This document shows positions 15,520 to 24,451 of a stretch of DNA of 32,180 nt, in pieces (the first letter of the stretch is position 1; every line of letters starts with the position of its first letter). The notes below the pieces were generated by a model. It was not told the origin of the DNA. It saw nothing but the letters and a program-made list of their open reading frames with translations, and made no database searches. The translations under genes were made by a program, and so were the position numbers. Origin of the DNA: Sedimentisphaerales bacterium (GTDB taxonomy: Bacteria > Planctomycetota > Phycisphaerae > Sedimentisphaerales > Anaerohalosphaeraceae); assembly GCA_028282905.1 (NCBI GenBank), contig JANQGW010000216.1, forward strand, positions 1 to 32,180. The letters run 5' to 3'.

Positions 15520-16539
15520 ATGATTGTTGTAATGAAACCCGGCGCAACGAAAGAACAGGTTCAACATGTCATCGATCTGGTGCATGACTACGGCTTGAAG
15601 GACCACCCGATTTACGGGACGGACCGGACGGTTGTGGCCTGTATCGGGGACAAACGCTCCGTCGATAAAGGCGCCATCGAAAACGCTCCTATGGTGGAGA
15701 AAATCGTGCCTATTCTGGCCCCTTACAAAATGGCCTCACTGGAAGTGAAAAAAGAAGTAACGCAGATCGCGATTGGCCCCGGCCAGTTCAAAATCGGCGG
15801 CACAAAAGTCGGGATTATTGCCGGCCCGTGTGCGGTGGAAAGTGCTGAGCAGATTGCGACAGTCGCGGCATCGGTGAAAGAGGCCGGGTGTGTCGGTCTG
15901 CGCGGTGGAGCGTACAAACCACGCACCAGTCCATACAGTTTCCAGGGGATGGGATTGGATGGGCTGAAAATTCTCGCTCAGGCCCGGGAAGAAACCGGAC
16001 TGGCGGTTGTGACCGAAGTGATCGGGCTGGAGCAGGTTGACGCGGTAGCCGAATACAGTGATGTTTTACAAATCGGCGCCCGAAACATGCAGCATTATCC
16101 GCTGCTGGAAGCGGTTGGCAAAACCAATAAGCCGGTGCTGCTGAAACGCGGGATGAGTGCGACACTGGATGAATTTCTGCTGGCAGCCGAATACATTATC
16201 AACGCCGGCAACCCCAATGTGATTTTATGCGAACGCGGCGTTCGGACGTACGAGAAATACGTGCGGAATACCCTGCCGCTGTCGGTCATTCCGGCTCTGC
16301 GAGATCGAACACATCTGCCGATTGTGATTGATCCGTCGCATGGCACCGGACATGCCTATATGGTGCCATCGATGTGCCTAGCGGCGGTAGCCGCGGGTGC
16401 GGACGGGTTGATTGTCGAATGTCACCCAGACCCGGAACATGCCGCATCGGACGGTGCACAGTCCATCACGCCACAAGTTTTGACGGAACTGATGGACAAA
16501 CTTCGTCGCGTCGCCCAAGCGGTCGATCGGGATTTATAG
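15520..16539 (+). CDS. aroF: 3-deoxy-7-phosphoheptulonate (DAHP) synthase
   Basis: First enzyme of the shikimate pathway: condenses phosphoenolpyruvate and erythrose 4-phosphate to DAHP in the cytoplasm. The 339 residues match the Thermotoga/Bacillus-like type I-beta form. Residues 1-70 are a ferredoxin-like regulatory domain ([20 protein letters not shown]), followed by the barrel. Motifs are [74 protein letters not shown] and [18 protein letters not shown]. The Cys in GPC, His in DPSHGTGH, and Glu and Asp in the last motif are the metal site. The N-terminal domain normally gives feedback inhibition by aromatic amino acids. GGGAAGAG precedes the ATG. It stands alone, with its own promoter and convergent to queE. 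Confidence 0.96.
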   Translation: MIVVMKPGATKEQVQHVIDLVHDYGLKDHPIYGTDRTVVACIGDKRSVDKGAIENAPMVEKIVPILAPYKMASLEVKKEVTQIAIGPGQFKIGGTKVGIIAGPCAVESAEQIATVAASVKEAGCVGLRGGAYKPRTSPYSFQGMGLDGLKILAQAREETGLAVVTEVIGLEQVDAVAEYSDVLQIGARNMQHYPLLEAVGKTNKPVLLKRGMSATLDEFLLAAEYIINAGNPNVILCERGVRTYEKYVRNTLPLSVIPALRDRTHLPIVIDPSHGTGHAYMVPSMCLAAVAAGADGLIVECHPDPEHAASDGAQSITPQVLTELMDKLRRVAQAVDRDL

Positions 16540-16630
16540 TAATCTGGCATGATCGGTCACTTACGTTCCCGGCTCTGATTAGGCAGATACAATATAGGTT
16601 ATCGATCCGTATTGCCAAAAAAATCCATTG

Positions 16631-17311
16631 CTATTTTCCTTTTTGGCCGGGCCAGAGTATTACTTGGAGGCGGGGTGTGAATGAGAAGCCTGTTTGCAGG
16701 CAGTAGTCGGCCAGCCACCGGGATTTTTCGATGTATTCTTGTTCGGTCACCGCCTGCGGCATGAGGAAAATTTTGTATGGATTGACATTGTCTATTTTGG
16801 CGAGGCATTCGGCGATTTCATTCAGATCGCCGGGAGTATCGACCACGAATTTCAATTGGTAATCATAGTCCTCTATAAGACTTTTCAATGCTGTTACTTG
16901 AAAGCGATGCTGATCATGAGCCGCCGCCAATTCCGCATTGTCCGGCGTGGAATTAGACAGTTTAGGACTGATACTCATCAAATCAACCGGCAGGTCGGCG
17001 ATACATTCAATGCCCGCTGTTTCAATTGTGATATGGTAGCCGGCTTTGTGCAGGGGCTGCACTAAAGATTCCAACTCCGCATTGACCATCGGTTCGCCGC
17101 CGGTGACGACAACATACTGCGTTGGATAGCTGCTGATGCGCAGCAGTATCTGCTCGACAGACATTTCCGTTCCCTTAGCGGCGTCCCAGGCGTATTTTGT
17201 ATCACACCACTTACACCGTAACGGACAGCCCGCCAGACGGATAAATACACTCGGCACTCCGGCCAGTTTGCCCTCACCCTGGAGCGAATAAAATATCTCA
17301 TTGATAATCAT
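16631..17311 (-). CDS. queE: 7-carboxy-7-deazaguanine synthase (radical SAM)
   Basis: QueE makes 7-carboxy-7-deazaguanine from 6-carboxy-tetrahydropterin in queuosine (7-deazaguanine) synthesis. It is a radical SAM enzyme that uses magnesium. The 226 residues begin MIINEIFYSLQGEG, the family's invariant start, followed by the cluster motif C29-x3-C33-x2-C36 (GCPLRCKWCDT). The SAM-binding VVTGGEP comes next, then ETAG and SISPKL. The end (FSFTPRLQVILWPGQKG) also fits, including the conserved QxhhWP-like stretch. No Shine-Dalgarno sequence precedes ATG 17311, and a likely -10 box lies just 13 bases upstream, so the leader is very short. The other que genes (queC, queD, queF) are not here. The identification is secure. 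Confidence 0.95.
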   Translation of the reverse strand: MIINEIFYSLQGEGKLAGVPSVFIRLAGCPLRCKWCDTKYAWDAAKGTEMSVEQILLRISSYPTQYVVVTGGEPMVNAELESLVQPLHKAGYHITIETAGIECIADLPVDLMSISPKLSNSTPDNAELAAAHDQHRFQVTALKSLIEDYDYQLKFVVDTPGDLNEIAECLAKIDNVNPYKIFLMPQAVTEQEYIEKSRWLADYCLQTGFSFTPRLQVILWPGQKGK

Positions 17312-17323
17312 TGTATGGTTATT

Positions 17324-17351
17324 ATTCTATCTTTAAATTGTCTGCCGTAAA
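17324..17351 (-). promoter_or_regulatory. Possible promoter for queE
   Basis: Minus strand: TTTACG (17346-17351), 16-base spacer, TAGAAT (17324-17329). It would start transcription about six bases before the ATG at 17311. No preQ1 riboswitch pattern was recognised. Confidence 0.4.
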
Positions 17352-17711
17352 ACCTGTCACTGAATCATTGCGGAGAGTGTCCTTGAAAAAACTTTTTAAA
17401 TCAAGTTTATTCCAAAAATAACCATGCCGTTTTTGAATCTTAAACGCCTTTTGGCACAAGAAATAAATAAAATTTTCCGGGAGACAGCACACTTTAGGTA
17501 TTTTTACGTATATAAAAATAGAGTTTTCTCCCCTCCGGAGAAGGGGCTCCGGCAAAGGCTTGGACGTCTTTTTTGGGGCCTCTTCTCTTTCTACAGTGCT
17601 CAATTCAATTTAAATTGCGAAAAAACACATCTTTTTTACTAAAAAAACGACATTTAAATGATATTTATGAATAATTTTATTTTTTCATGAGATTTTTTCA
17701 CATCCAGTCGA

Positions 17712-17824
17712 TATAATGCGTTGTGTCGGGAACCTTTTTTTCGTCTCTCAGGAATGTGTCCCCAATCAATTAAAATCGAGAGATATGGTTAAACGGCTCT
17801 AATCAGGGCCAAGGAGTAGTAGCA
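17712..17824 (+). promoter_or_regulatory. Cold-shock gene -10 box and long 5' leader
   Basis: A perfect TATAAT at 17712-17717 (no clear -35) would start transcription near 17724 and give a leader of about 100 bases, long as is usual for csp genes. Just before the AAGGAG ribosome site, GGCTC-TAATCA-GGGCC (17794-17809) can form a small stem that could affect access to it. Confidence 0.45.
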
Positions 17825-18028
17825 GTGAGTACAGGTACAGTAAAATGGTTCAATGCAAGCAAGGGTTTTGGTTTCATCACTCCGGACGACGGCGGCAACG
17901 ATCTGTTCGTTCATTATTCTGAAATCAAGACTGATGGGTATGCGACTCTGGAAGAAAATCAGAAAGTCACATACGAAGTCGGCGAAGGCCGCAAAGGCCC
18001 TTGTGCCAACAATGTGGTTCCCGCCTAA
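17825..18028 (+). CDS. csp: Cold-shock domain protein
   Basis: A 67-residue single cold-shock domain (OB fold) protein that binds single-stranded RNA and DNA and acts as an RNA chaperone. The sequence carries [21 protein letters not shown] (RNP1) and DLFVHYSEI (RNP2), the surface aromatic residues and length of the CspA family. The start is GTG 17825, with AAGGAG eight bases before it. It is slightly acidic at the centre and ends [12 protein letters not shown] terminator follows directly, so it is monocistronic. Cold regulation is family knowledge; the long leader is consistent with it. Confidence 0.96.
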   Translation: MSTGTVKWFNASKGFGFITPDDGGNDLFVHYSEIKTDGYATLEENQKVTYEVGEGRKGPCANNVVPA

Positions 18029-18051
18029 GACTTTAGTCTGCTTGAGAATCC

Positions 18052-18082
18052 AAAGGCTCCGTTCAATAACGGGGCCTTTTTT
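18052..18082 (+). terminator. Rho-independent terminator of the cold-shock gene
   Basis: AAAGGCTCCGTT and AACGGGGCCTTT pair over 12 positions with one mismatch, around CAAT, followed by TTT. A strong stem 24 bases after the stop. Confidence 0.85.
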
Positions 18083-18121
18083 GTGCGCCGAGAATGTGTT
18101 GACAGATGTCTATTCAGACAG

Positions 18122-19240
18122 CTATTTTTTGAGATCAGACGAACAGGCCTCGGCCTGCTGATGGGCTTCGGCCATCTCTTCTTCGGTCATTTCCGCCCAC
18201 AGCGCCTCTTTGAATTCTTTTACATCTTCGCCAGCGGCCTCGGCCAGAAGCAACCATTTACCGGCTAAGGCGAAATCCTGCCGAATGTCGTGACCGACGG
18301 CATATTTTTCTGCCAGTGCCACCTGTGCACCGGCGATGCCCTGTTCAGCGGCGCGGGCATACAGACGAACGGCTTCCGCGGCGTTATGCGGGACGCCCCG
18401 GCCGGCATCGTACATAGCCGCCAGATAATACTGAGCATCCGGATGATTCTTTCGAGCGGCCTTGGTAAACCAACCGGCCGCGACCGTATCATTTTGTTCA
18501 ATTCCCCGGCCCAGAACCGACTGGGCACCGAGACCAAACATCGCATCGATATGGCCCTTTTCGGCGGCTTTCTCGTACCAGTGGTGTGCCTTGGCATAGT
18601 CCTGTTCAACACCCCTGCCGTAATTATAAAGCGCTCCCAGATTGCATTGTGCCGCGGGGTGGCCCTGTTCGGCGGCGCGGGCAAACCATTCGGCCGCTTT
18701 CTTGTAATCCTTGACGACACCTTCACCTTTAAGGTACATCATCCCAAGATTAAACCGGGCCTTGGCATCGCCCTGTTCAGCCGCTTTGAGAAACCACTCG
18801 CGGGCAAGGCGGTGATCCTGTTCCACGCCGTCACCGGTCGCGTATTTGGCCCCCAGGTTAAACTGTGCTCTTGCCAGGCCCTGTTCAGCCGCCCTGCGGT
18901 ACCAGTCAATCGCCTTTTCAGAATTGTGTAAAACTCCCAGGCCGCCATCGTACATGACTCCAAGATTACATTGGGCACCGGCATGGCCTTTATCAGCCGC
19001 TAACGTGTAGAAATGGGCCGCTTTCATATGGTGCTGGAGCAGACCTTTGCCCTCGAAATACATCACCCCCAGAGCATACTGGGCGAGCGTATGGCCCTGA
19101 TCCGCGGCTTTGGCAAACCACTGAGCGGCCTCAGTATAATTTTGCTCCATTCCCCGACCGGCGGCATAGCGAATAGCCAGATTGTACTGCGCCTGCGGGT
19201 CGTCAAGATTTTCCGACTCTGTGAGCGTTTCCGTTGTCAT
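18122..19240 (-). CDS. Sel1-like repeat (TPR-family) protein
   Basis: A 372-residue protein made almost wholly of nine 36-residue Sel1-like repeats, starting near residue 15. Each runs like AQYNLAIRYAAGRGMEQNYT, followed by a second helix such as EAAQWFAKAADQGH. The repeat core A-x-Y/F-N-L-G-x-x-Y and the -GxGV- turn recur at exact spacing. The last repeat is diverged and followed by an acidic tail (WAEMTEEEMAEAHQQAEACSS). No signal peptide, so it is probably cytoplasmic. Sel1 proteins are scaffolds for protein-protein contacts, and the partner is unknown. The near-identical repeat units at DNA level make this stretch prone to repeat-number change. It is monocistronic, with its own promoter. 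Confidence 0.92.
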   Translation of the reverse strand: MTTETLTESENLDDPQAQYNLAIRYAAGRGMEQNYTEAAQWFAKAADQGHTLAQYALGVMYFEGKGLLQHHMKAAHFYTLAADKGHAGAQCNLGVMYDGGLGVLHNSEKAIDWYRRAAEQGLARAQFNLGAKYATGDGVEQDHRLAREWFLKAAEQGDAKARFNLGMMYLKGEGVVKDYKKAAEWFARAAEQGHPAAQCNLGALYNYGRGVEQDYAKAHHWYEKAAEKGHIDAMFGLGAQSVLGRGIEQNDTVAAGWFTKAARKNHPDAQYYLAAMYDAGRGVPHNAAEAVRLYARAAEQGIAGAQVALAEKYAVGHDIRQDFALAGKWLLLAEAAGEDVKEFKEALWAEMTEEEMAEAHQQAEACSSDLKK

Positions 19241-19280
19241 TTTCTACCCTCGTCATACGATATATATTATCGGTCTCTTT

Positions 19281-19309
19281 ATTGTAGCGAAAATTAGCTG
19301 ATTTCGCAA
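19281..19309 (-). promoter_or_regulatory. Promoter for the Sel1-repeat gene
   Basis: Minus strand: TTGCGA (19304-19309), 17-base spacer, TACAAT (19281-19286). The leader would be about 35 bases. Confidence 0.5.
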
Positions 19310-19523
19310 GAGGCTGTGATAAAACCACCAGCTTAATCTCCATGATTTTTATTCAAAACCCATCTAAATTTAAAAAATGTGGCATTTTGACAGAACCCCA
19401 TCAGTACATTTACCGATATTATAAACAAATTGCCAAACACCCTCTCTTCGGGTGACGCAAACAACGATACTAAATAATCATAATATTTTGGTTGAACACC
19501 GGCTGAAAAACGGGATTTTGTTA

Positions 19524-19554
19524 CTGAATTTCGTATAATCCTTTTGAAATTCAG
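19524..19554 (+). promoter_or_regulatory. Dyad framing a -10 box upstream of glycogen phosphorylase
   Basis: CTGAATTTC (19524-19532) and GAAATTCAG (19546-19554) are perfect reverse complements separated by 13 bases that contain TATAAT (19534-19539). No good -35 is present, so the dyad may be an operator or an activator site around the promoter, about 100 bases before the glgP start. Confidence 0.5.
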
Positions 19555-19646
19555 AAATCAGTCGATATGATAAAACCTTGGTTCAAAAGGAATGAACAGG
19601 GTTTTTGCCAACTTAGTGAACGGATACACAGATAAGGAAGAAATAC

Positions 19647-22148
19647 ATGCGATCATCGCGTACCTCTAAAGTCCCTAAATCCAAAGATCTGTCGCCGATG
19701 GGGTGCATCCGCACCGGTTTTCGGAAAAGTGATCTTAAACAGTCGTTTGTTGACAGTCTTTTTTGTAATCTTGGCCGGGTGCCGATAGCGGCGACTGACC
19801 ATGACCGTTATACCGCCCTTGCATTGGCGGTTCGTGACCGTGTGCTCAAGCAAGGCGTCCGGACGCTGGAAACTTTTTGCGAGCAGGATGCGCGGGTGGT
19901 AAGTTATCTTTCTGCGGAGTTCCTGCCGGGACCGCATCTGGCAAATAATTTGCTGAGCCTGGGGATTACCGAACAGACCCGTAATGCCGTGAGTGAATTG
20001 AACTGCGATTTTGAGGCGATGCTGGATCAGGAGGAAGAACCAGGCCTGGGCAATGGCGGATTAGGCCGGCTGGCGTCCTGCTTCATGGATTCGCTGGCGA
20101 CGCTGGAGGTGCCGGCCATCGGTTACGGTATTCGTTATGAGTTTGGGATTTTCGATCAGGAAATCCGTGATGGACGCCAAGTGGAGATTACCGATAAATG
20201 GCTGCGATTCGGCAACCCGTGGGAAATCGCCCGCCCGGAACACACTTATGAAGTGAAGTTCGGCGGCACAACGGAAAACTACACCGATGAAAACGGCAAC
20301 TACCGGGTTCAGTGGCATCCGAAGACCGTTGTGAAAGGTGTTGCCTATGACACGCCAATTTTGGGATACCGTGTCGGCACATGCAACCGCCTGCGGTTGT
20401 GGAAGGCCGAAGCAGTAGAATCGTTTGACTTTGCCGCGTTTAATCACGGTGATTACTACCGGGCGGTTGAAGACAAAGTGGTTTCTGAAAATATTACCAA
20501 GGTACTATACCCAAACGACGAGGTGGCACAGGGTAAAACACTGAGGCTTCAACAACAGTACTTTTTCGTGGCCTGTTCGCTGCAGGATATGATTCGTGTG
20601 CATCTGTTCTTGGGACGCCGGCTGGATCAGTTCCATGAGAAATGGGCCGTCCAGCTTAATGATACGCATCCGGCGATTGCGATTGCCGAGTTGATGCGGC
20701 TGCTGATCGATGAGCATAACATGGATTGGGAGACGGCCTGGCATGTCACGAAAAACACCTGTGCCTATACGAACCATACGCTATTGCCGGAAGCACTGGA
20801 AAAATGGCCGGTGGAACTGTTTCAACGTCTGCTGCCGCGGCATCTGGAAATCATCTATGAACTGAACCACCGTTTTCTTGCTGAGGTTCAGGAGGCGTTC
20901 GGCAATGATCCGGACCGACTGGGACGGATGTCGCTGATTGACGAAAGCGGTAAACGCTATGTCCGCATGGCTAATCTGGCAACGGTCGGCAGTCATAAGG
21001 TCAATGGCGTGGCCCGGCTGCACTCCGACCTGCTCAAGCAAACGGTTTTGCGCGATTTTGCGGAGATGTGGCCGGAAAAGTTCTGCAATGTCACCAATGG
21101 TGTGACACCGCGGCGGTTTATGGCATTGAGCAACCCACCACTGGCAAATTTGATTACGGACCATGCCGGCGACGGATGGCTGTATGATTTGACAAAACTG
21201 AAGGCCCTGGAACCGCTGGCTGATGATACGAAATTCCAAAAGCAATGGCTGAAGGTTAAGCTGACCGCTAAAAAGAAACTGGCCGGGCTGATTCAGCAAC
21301 GGACCGGGCAGGTCGTCGATCCAAAATCAATGTTTGACATTCAGGTCAAACGGATCCATGAATACAAACGCCAGCACTTGAATGTGCTGCATATCATTGC
21401 TTTGTATAATCGTATCAAAAAAGATCCGACGGTCAGTATTGCCCCGCGAACCTTTATTTTCGGCGGCAAGGCGGCGCCGGGCTACTATATGGCCAAGCTG
21501 ATGATTCGGCTGATTACCGGCGTGGCTGAGGTGGTTAATCACGACCCGGATGTCAACGGCCGGCTCAAGGTGGTCTTTTTCCCGGACTTCAATGTTAAGA
21601 ATGCCGAGCCGATTTATCCGGCCGCTGACTTATCCGAACAGATTTCGCTGGCCGGCAAGGAAGCATCGGGCACCGGGAATATGAAATTTTCGATGAACGG
21701 CGCGTTGACCATCGGCACACTGGATGGTGCTAATGTAGAGATTCGCGAAGAAGTCGGCGCGGAAAACTTCTTCCTATTCGGCTTGACGGCCAAAGAAGTT
21801 TTTGAGATGAAAGCAAATGGTTACAATCCTCAGCCCTATTTACATGCGGATGGGGAATTGAGCGATGTATTGAACCTCATCAGCAATGGTGTCTTTTCAC
21901 GCGGCGACCGGAGCCTGTTTCGCCCGCTGGTTGATTCACTTCGGTATGACGATCATTATCTGCTGGCGGCGGATTTCCGCTCGTATCTTGACGCACAGAG
22001 CAAAGTCAGTGCCGCCTACAGCAACCCGGAAGTCTGGACGCGAATGTCTATTCTCAACGTCGCCCGGATCGGGAAGTTCTCTTCGGACCGGTCAATCCAG
22101 GAATATTGCGATACCATCTGGAATGTTCAGCCGGTTATTGTGGATTAA
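19647..22148 (+). CDS. glgP: Glycogen/alpha-glucan phosphorylase
   Basis: Releases glucose 1-phosphate from the non-reducing ends of glycogen or maltodextrin by phosphorolysis, using pyridoxal phosphate; cytoplasmic. The 833 residues match the GT35 family length. Landmarks are SYLSAEFLPG, EPGLGNGGLGRLASCFMDS, GYGIRYEFGIF, QLNDTHPAIAIAELMR and WAYTNHT-like ACAYTNHTLLPEALE. QVKRIHEYKRQ, FGGKAAPGYYMAK and the cofactor lysine K680 in GTGNMKFSMNG follow, then ALTIGTLDGANVEI. The allosteric N-terminus of animal enzymes is absent. AAGGA precedes ATG 19647; about 20 extra N-terminal residues are poorly conserved. It is monocistronic, ending in a strong terminator shared with the converging GH20 gene. 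Confidence 0.97.
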   Translation: MRSSRTSKVPKSKDLSPMGCIRTGFRKSDLKQSFVDSLFCNLGRVPIAATDHDRYTALALAVRDRVLKQGVRTLETFCEQDARVVSYLSAEFLPGPHLANNLLSLGITEQTRNAVSELNCDFEAMLDQEEEPGLGNGGLGRLASCFMDSLATLEVPAIGYGIRYEFGIFDQEIRDGRQVEITDKWLRFGNPWEIARPEHTYEVKFGGTTENYTDENGNYRVQWHPKTVVKGVAYDTPILGYRVGTCNRLRLWKAEAVESFDFAAFNHGDYYRAVEDKVVSENITKVLYPNDEVAQGKTLRLQQQYFFVACSLQDMIRVHLFLGRRLDQFHEKWAVQLNDTHPAIAIAELMRLLIDEHNMDWETAWHVTKNTCAYTNHTLLPEALEKWPVELFQRLLPRHLEIIYELNHRFLAEVQEAFGNDPDRLGRMSLIDESGKRYVRMANLATVGSHKVNGVARLHSDLLKQTVLRDFAEMWPEKFCNVTNGVTPRRFMALSNPPLANLITDHAGDGWLYDLTKLKALEPLADDTKFQKQWLKVKLTAKKKLAGLIQQRTGQVVDPKSMFDIQVKRIHEYKRQHLNVLHIIALYNRIKKDPTVSIAPRTFIFGGKAAPGYYMAKLMIRLITGVAEVVNHDPDVNGRLKVVFFPDFNVKNAEPIYPAADLSEQISLAGKEASGTGNMKFSMNGALTIGTLDGANVEIREEVGAENFFLFGLTAKEVFEMKANGYNPQPYLHADGELSDVLNLISNGVFSRGDRSLFRPLVDSLRYDDHYLLAADFRSYLDAQSKVSAAYSNPEVWTRMSILNVARIGKFSSDRSIQEYCDTIWNVQPVIVD

Positions 22149-22210
22149 AAAAAACGAGGCGTTCTTAAGTCAGAGCAATAATTGACTGGCTTAAGAACGC
22201 CTTCAATTTT
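22147..22210. terminator. Bidirectional terminator between glgP and the GH20 gene
   Basis: GGCGTTCTTAAG (22158-22169) and CTTAAGAACGCC (22190-22201) form a perfect 12-pair stem. Read on the minus strand it is followed by a run of eight T; on the plus strand by TTCAATTTT. It should stop both converging transcripts. Confidence 0.88.
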
Positions 22211-22213
22211 GTC

Positions 22214-24427
22214 TTATTGAACAGCTTTGAGCATCACCACCCCATTTGAATCATTACCGGTATCGCCCATCACATTTGCCTGGATGGTATAGTTGGCCCC
22301 GGTTTCGTAATTGGTTATCTTCAAGGTATAGGTATTATCTTTGTTTTGGCCGCCTGTGGTGCCTTGGTGTACATCACGGGCGACAACCTTCCCGTTGACA
22401 ATCACCTCGACCTTTTCGATATCCAGGCGCTGCTCGCCGCCGGTGTACAGGAAGGTCACTTCATACGTGCCGTTTTTGTTGATCTTTCCGGTGGCATCAA
22501 ATTTCACAGGTTTATATGTTCCGGCTGAGACTTTGCCGGATTTCCACTCGCCGATCTTCACACCATATTTGGCAAATCGCTTGTTCTTATCTTCGGGAAA
22601 CTTGAACGCCAGGCTTGCATGACGTTTATTAACGACGGTAATCGCACTGAAATCCTGTGGATTATCGACTGATATCGGCTGGGTGTAGAGTGCGGAACGC
22701 ACTGTCGGGTAGGAACCGTCTGTCGTATATCGCAACTGCGCCCCGTTGACCGGCGAAGCCATTGATATCTTGTATCCATCCGTCATTTTAACGGGCTTCT
22801 GCACCACCGGCTGAGGAACTCTGAAATGATACTTCCCGGCCGTATAACGGTTGTATTGGATGGCTTGCCGGTTTGCGAAATCTTCCCAACTGCGCATCTT
22901 CTGCGGCGTCCAGGTGACTTCAGCCAGTGCCGACATTCTGGGCAGTGAGAGGTAGTCCACATACTGGAATGAACGGTTTTCATCCATTGTCGCCAAGTCC
23001 TGCAAAATCGGATTGTGCATGAATCGGTCGGTCCACAGACAGCCGTGTGCGCCAAGGATAAACTTTTTCTCATCGGCACTGAGAGAAGCGGGGACCGGTT
23101 CCCATTCATAGGCCTTTTGCAGCGAAATTGGCGGCAGCCACGTCGCCGCGGGCGGTTCGCCAGGGAGTTTGCTTTCCGGCGTATCAAAGTATGCGTGCCC
23201 TGTCAGGGCCATCACGACATTGTTGCCGCTTTTGGCCGCTTCTACCGCCGTTTTGGGCCGATGCCATGTCATAACCGTCGCATTCGGGGCAAGACCACCG
23301 TCGAGAATCTCGTCCCATCCGATTAATCGGCGATTTTTTGTCATGAGAAACTTTTCGATTCTGCGTGTCATATAGCCCTGCAGGTGCTTATACTCTTTCA
23401 GGTTTTCATCCTGCATCTTTTTCTTACAATCCGGACATTGCTTCCAGCGGTCATATTTGGCTTCGTCACCGCCGACATGAATAAATCTGCCGGGGAACAT
23501 GTCAATGACTTCGGTCATTACCTCTTCAAGGAATTTGTACGTGCTTTCCCTGCCCGCACAAAGAATTTCGCGGGAGATGTAACAGGTCGTCGGCACCTCA
23601 AGCTGCTGCTGTGTGCATCCCAGCCAAGGATAAGCGGCCAGCGCTGACTGGCAATGTGCCGGCAGTTCGATTTCGGGGACAATTTCGATCTGCAGCCTGT
23701 TGGCGTGCTCGACGATTTCACGGATATCCTCTTTGGTGTAATATCCGCCGTATTTCTTGACGCCCTTGCCTCGAAATCCGCCAATTTCCGTCAGCTTGGG
23801 GTATTTATCAATTTCGATGCGCCAGCCGGGATCGTCAACGATGTGCAGGTGCAGTACGTTCAGCTTGTGCATCGCCATCATTTCCATGTACCGAATGACG
23901 TACTCTTTCTCAAAGAAGTAACGCGAGACATCAAGCATCATGCCGCGCCATGGATAGGTCGGGCTGTCTTTAATCTGAACACAGGGGATTTGCCAGCCGA
24001 CAGCGGCTTTACTGCCGGAATAGATTTCCGTCGGCGAAAGCTGACGCAATGTCTGAATTCCATAGAAAAGGCCCGCATCGGTTTTGGCTGTGATAACAAT
24101 ACGATCTTTGCCGACATCGAGCGTATAACCTTCTTCGCCCACATTTGCCAGGTCGACATCCATTTTCAGCAGGATCGTATTGCCGGATGATCTGCTTGCT
24201 CGCATTATTTTCAGATCGTATCCAGTCGCTGGCTTCAAATAGTCATTAAGCTGTTGTGCCTGCATTTGACTGCCTTCGGAATACAGGATGGTTGTGGAGT
24301 TGTTCAGCTCGAAAACTCCGGTCTTGGTCTGAACTTCCGTCGGTTTAGGAATAATATTTACAGTGTCAGCAGTGACGAGACTACCGAACAACATCATTGA
24401 CATTAATAACTGCGTCTTCATGGTCAT
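22214..24427 (-). CDS. Secreted beta-N-acetylhexosaminidase (GH20)
   Basis: A 737-residue exported enzyme that removes terminal GlcNAc or GalNAc from glycans with the substrate's own acetamido group. A signal peptide (MTMKTQLLMSMMLFGSLVTA) is followed by a GH20b domain (about 20-150, NIIPKPTEVQ). The catalytic barrel comes next (about 155-500), with WRGMMLDVSRYFF and HLHIVDDPGWRIEI. HVGGDE carries the catalytic pair D321-E322, then come WDEIL and LGAHGCLWTDR. Residues about 545-600 are a chitobiase-type C-terminal domain (GAQLRYTTDGSYPT). Residues about 655-737 are a module like the one inside the GH36 enzyme. The start may be ATG 24427 or 24421. It is 24 bases behind GH27, so the two should be coexpressed. 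Linkage specificity is unknown. Confidence 0.94.
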   Translation of the reverse strand: MTMKTQLLMSMMLFGSLVTADTVNIIPKPTEVQTKTGVFELNNSTTILYSEGSQMQAQQLNDYLKPATGYDLKIMRASRSSGNTILLKMDVDLANVGEEGYTLDVGKDRIVITAKTDAGLFYGIQTLRQLSPTEIYSGSKAAVGWQIPCVQIKDSPTYPWRGMMLDVSRYFFEKEYVIRYMEMMAMHKLNVLHLHIVDDPGWRIEIDKYPKLTEIGGFRGKGVKKYGGYYTKEDIREIVEHANRLQIEIVPEIELPAHCQSALAAYPWLGCTQQQLEVPTTCYISREILCAGRESTYKFLEEVMTEVIDMFPGRFIHVGGDEAKYDRWKQCPDCKKKMQDENLKEYKHLQGYMTRRIEKFLMTKNRRLIGWDEILDGGLAPNATVMTWHRPKTAVEAAKSGNNVVMALTGHAYFDTPESKLPGEPPAATWLPPISLQKAYEWEPVPASLSADEKKFILGAHGCLWTDRFMHNPILQDLATMDENRSFQYVDYLSLPRMSALAEVTWTPQKMRSWEDFANRQAIQYNRYTAGKYHFRVPQPVVQKPVKMTDGYKISMASPVNGAQLRYTTDGSYPTVRSALYTQPISVDNPQDFSAITVVNKRHASLAFKFPEDKNKRFAKYGVKIGEWKSGKVSAGTYKPVKFDATGKINKNGTYEVTFLYTGGEQRLDIEKVEVIVNGKVVARDVHQGTTGGQNKDNTYTLKITNYETGANYTIQANVMGDTGNDSNGVVMLKAVQ

Positions 24428-24451
24428 CTTTCATTATTGGTATTGGAAGGA

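Larger units (their letters stand above)
17312..17824. other. Long A/T-rich intergenic region between queE and the cold-shock gene
   Basis: 513 bases with no convincing gene. It holds the queE promoter, a G/C-rich hairpin CCGGAG-AAGGGG-CTCCGG (17535-17552) within a mostly A/T stretch, and the cold-shock promoter and leader at its right end. A 93-codon open frame on the minus strand (17322-17603) has biased composition and no ribosome site, and is probably not a gene. Confidence 0.5.
19241..19646. other. Intergenic region between divergent Sel1 and glycogen phosphorylase genes
   Basis: 406 bases, A/T-rich, with no gene seen. It contains the Sel1 promoter at the left, a small hairpin CACCC-tctcttc-GGGTG near 19440, and the dyad-framed -10 box of glgP at 19524-19554. 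Confidence 0.5.

Noticed and set aside
17322..17603. A 93-codon open frame on the minus strand upstream of queE
   Set aside because: It has no ribosome site and an unusual composition, spans a G/C-rich hairpin, and resembles no protein I know.
17312..17824. A preQ1 riboswitch before queE
   Set aside because: No preQ1 aptamer pattern is visible, and the predicted leader is only a few bases long.
18122..19240. Tandem 108-base DNA repeats as a possible repeat element or CRISPR
   Set aside because: The period equals one 36-residue Sel1 repeat and the frame is intact, so the repetition is protein-level.
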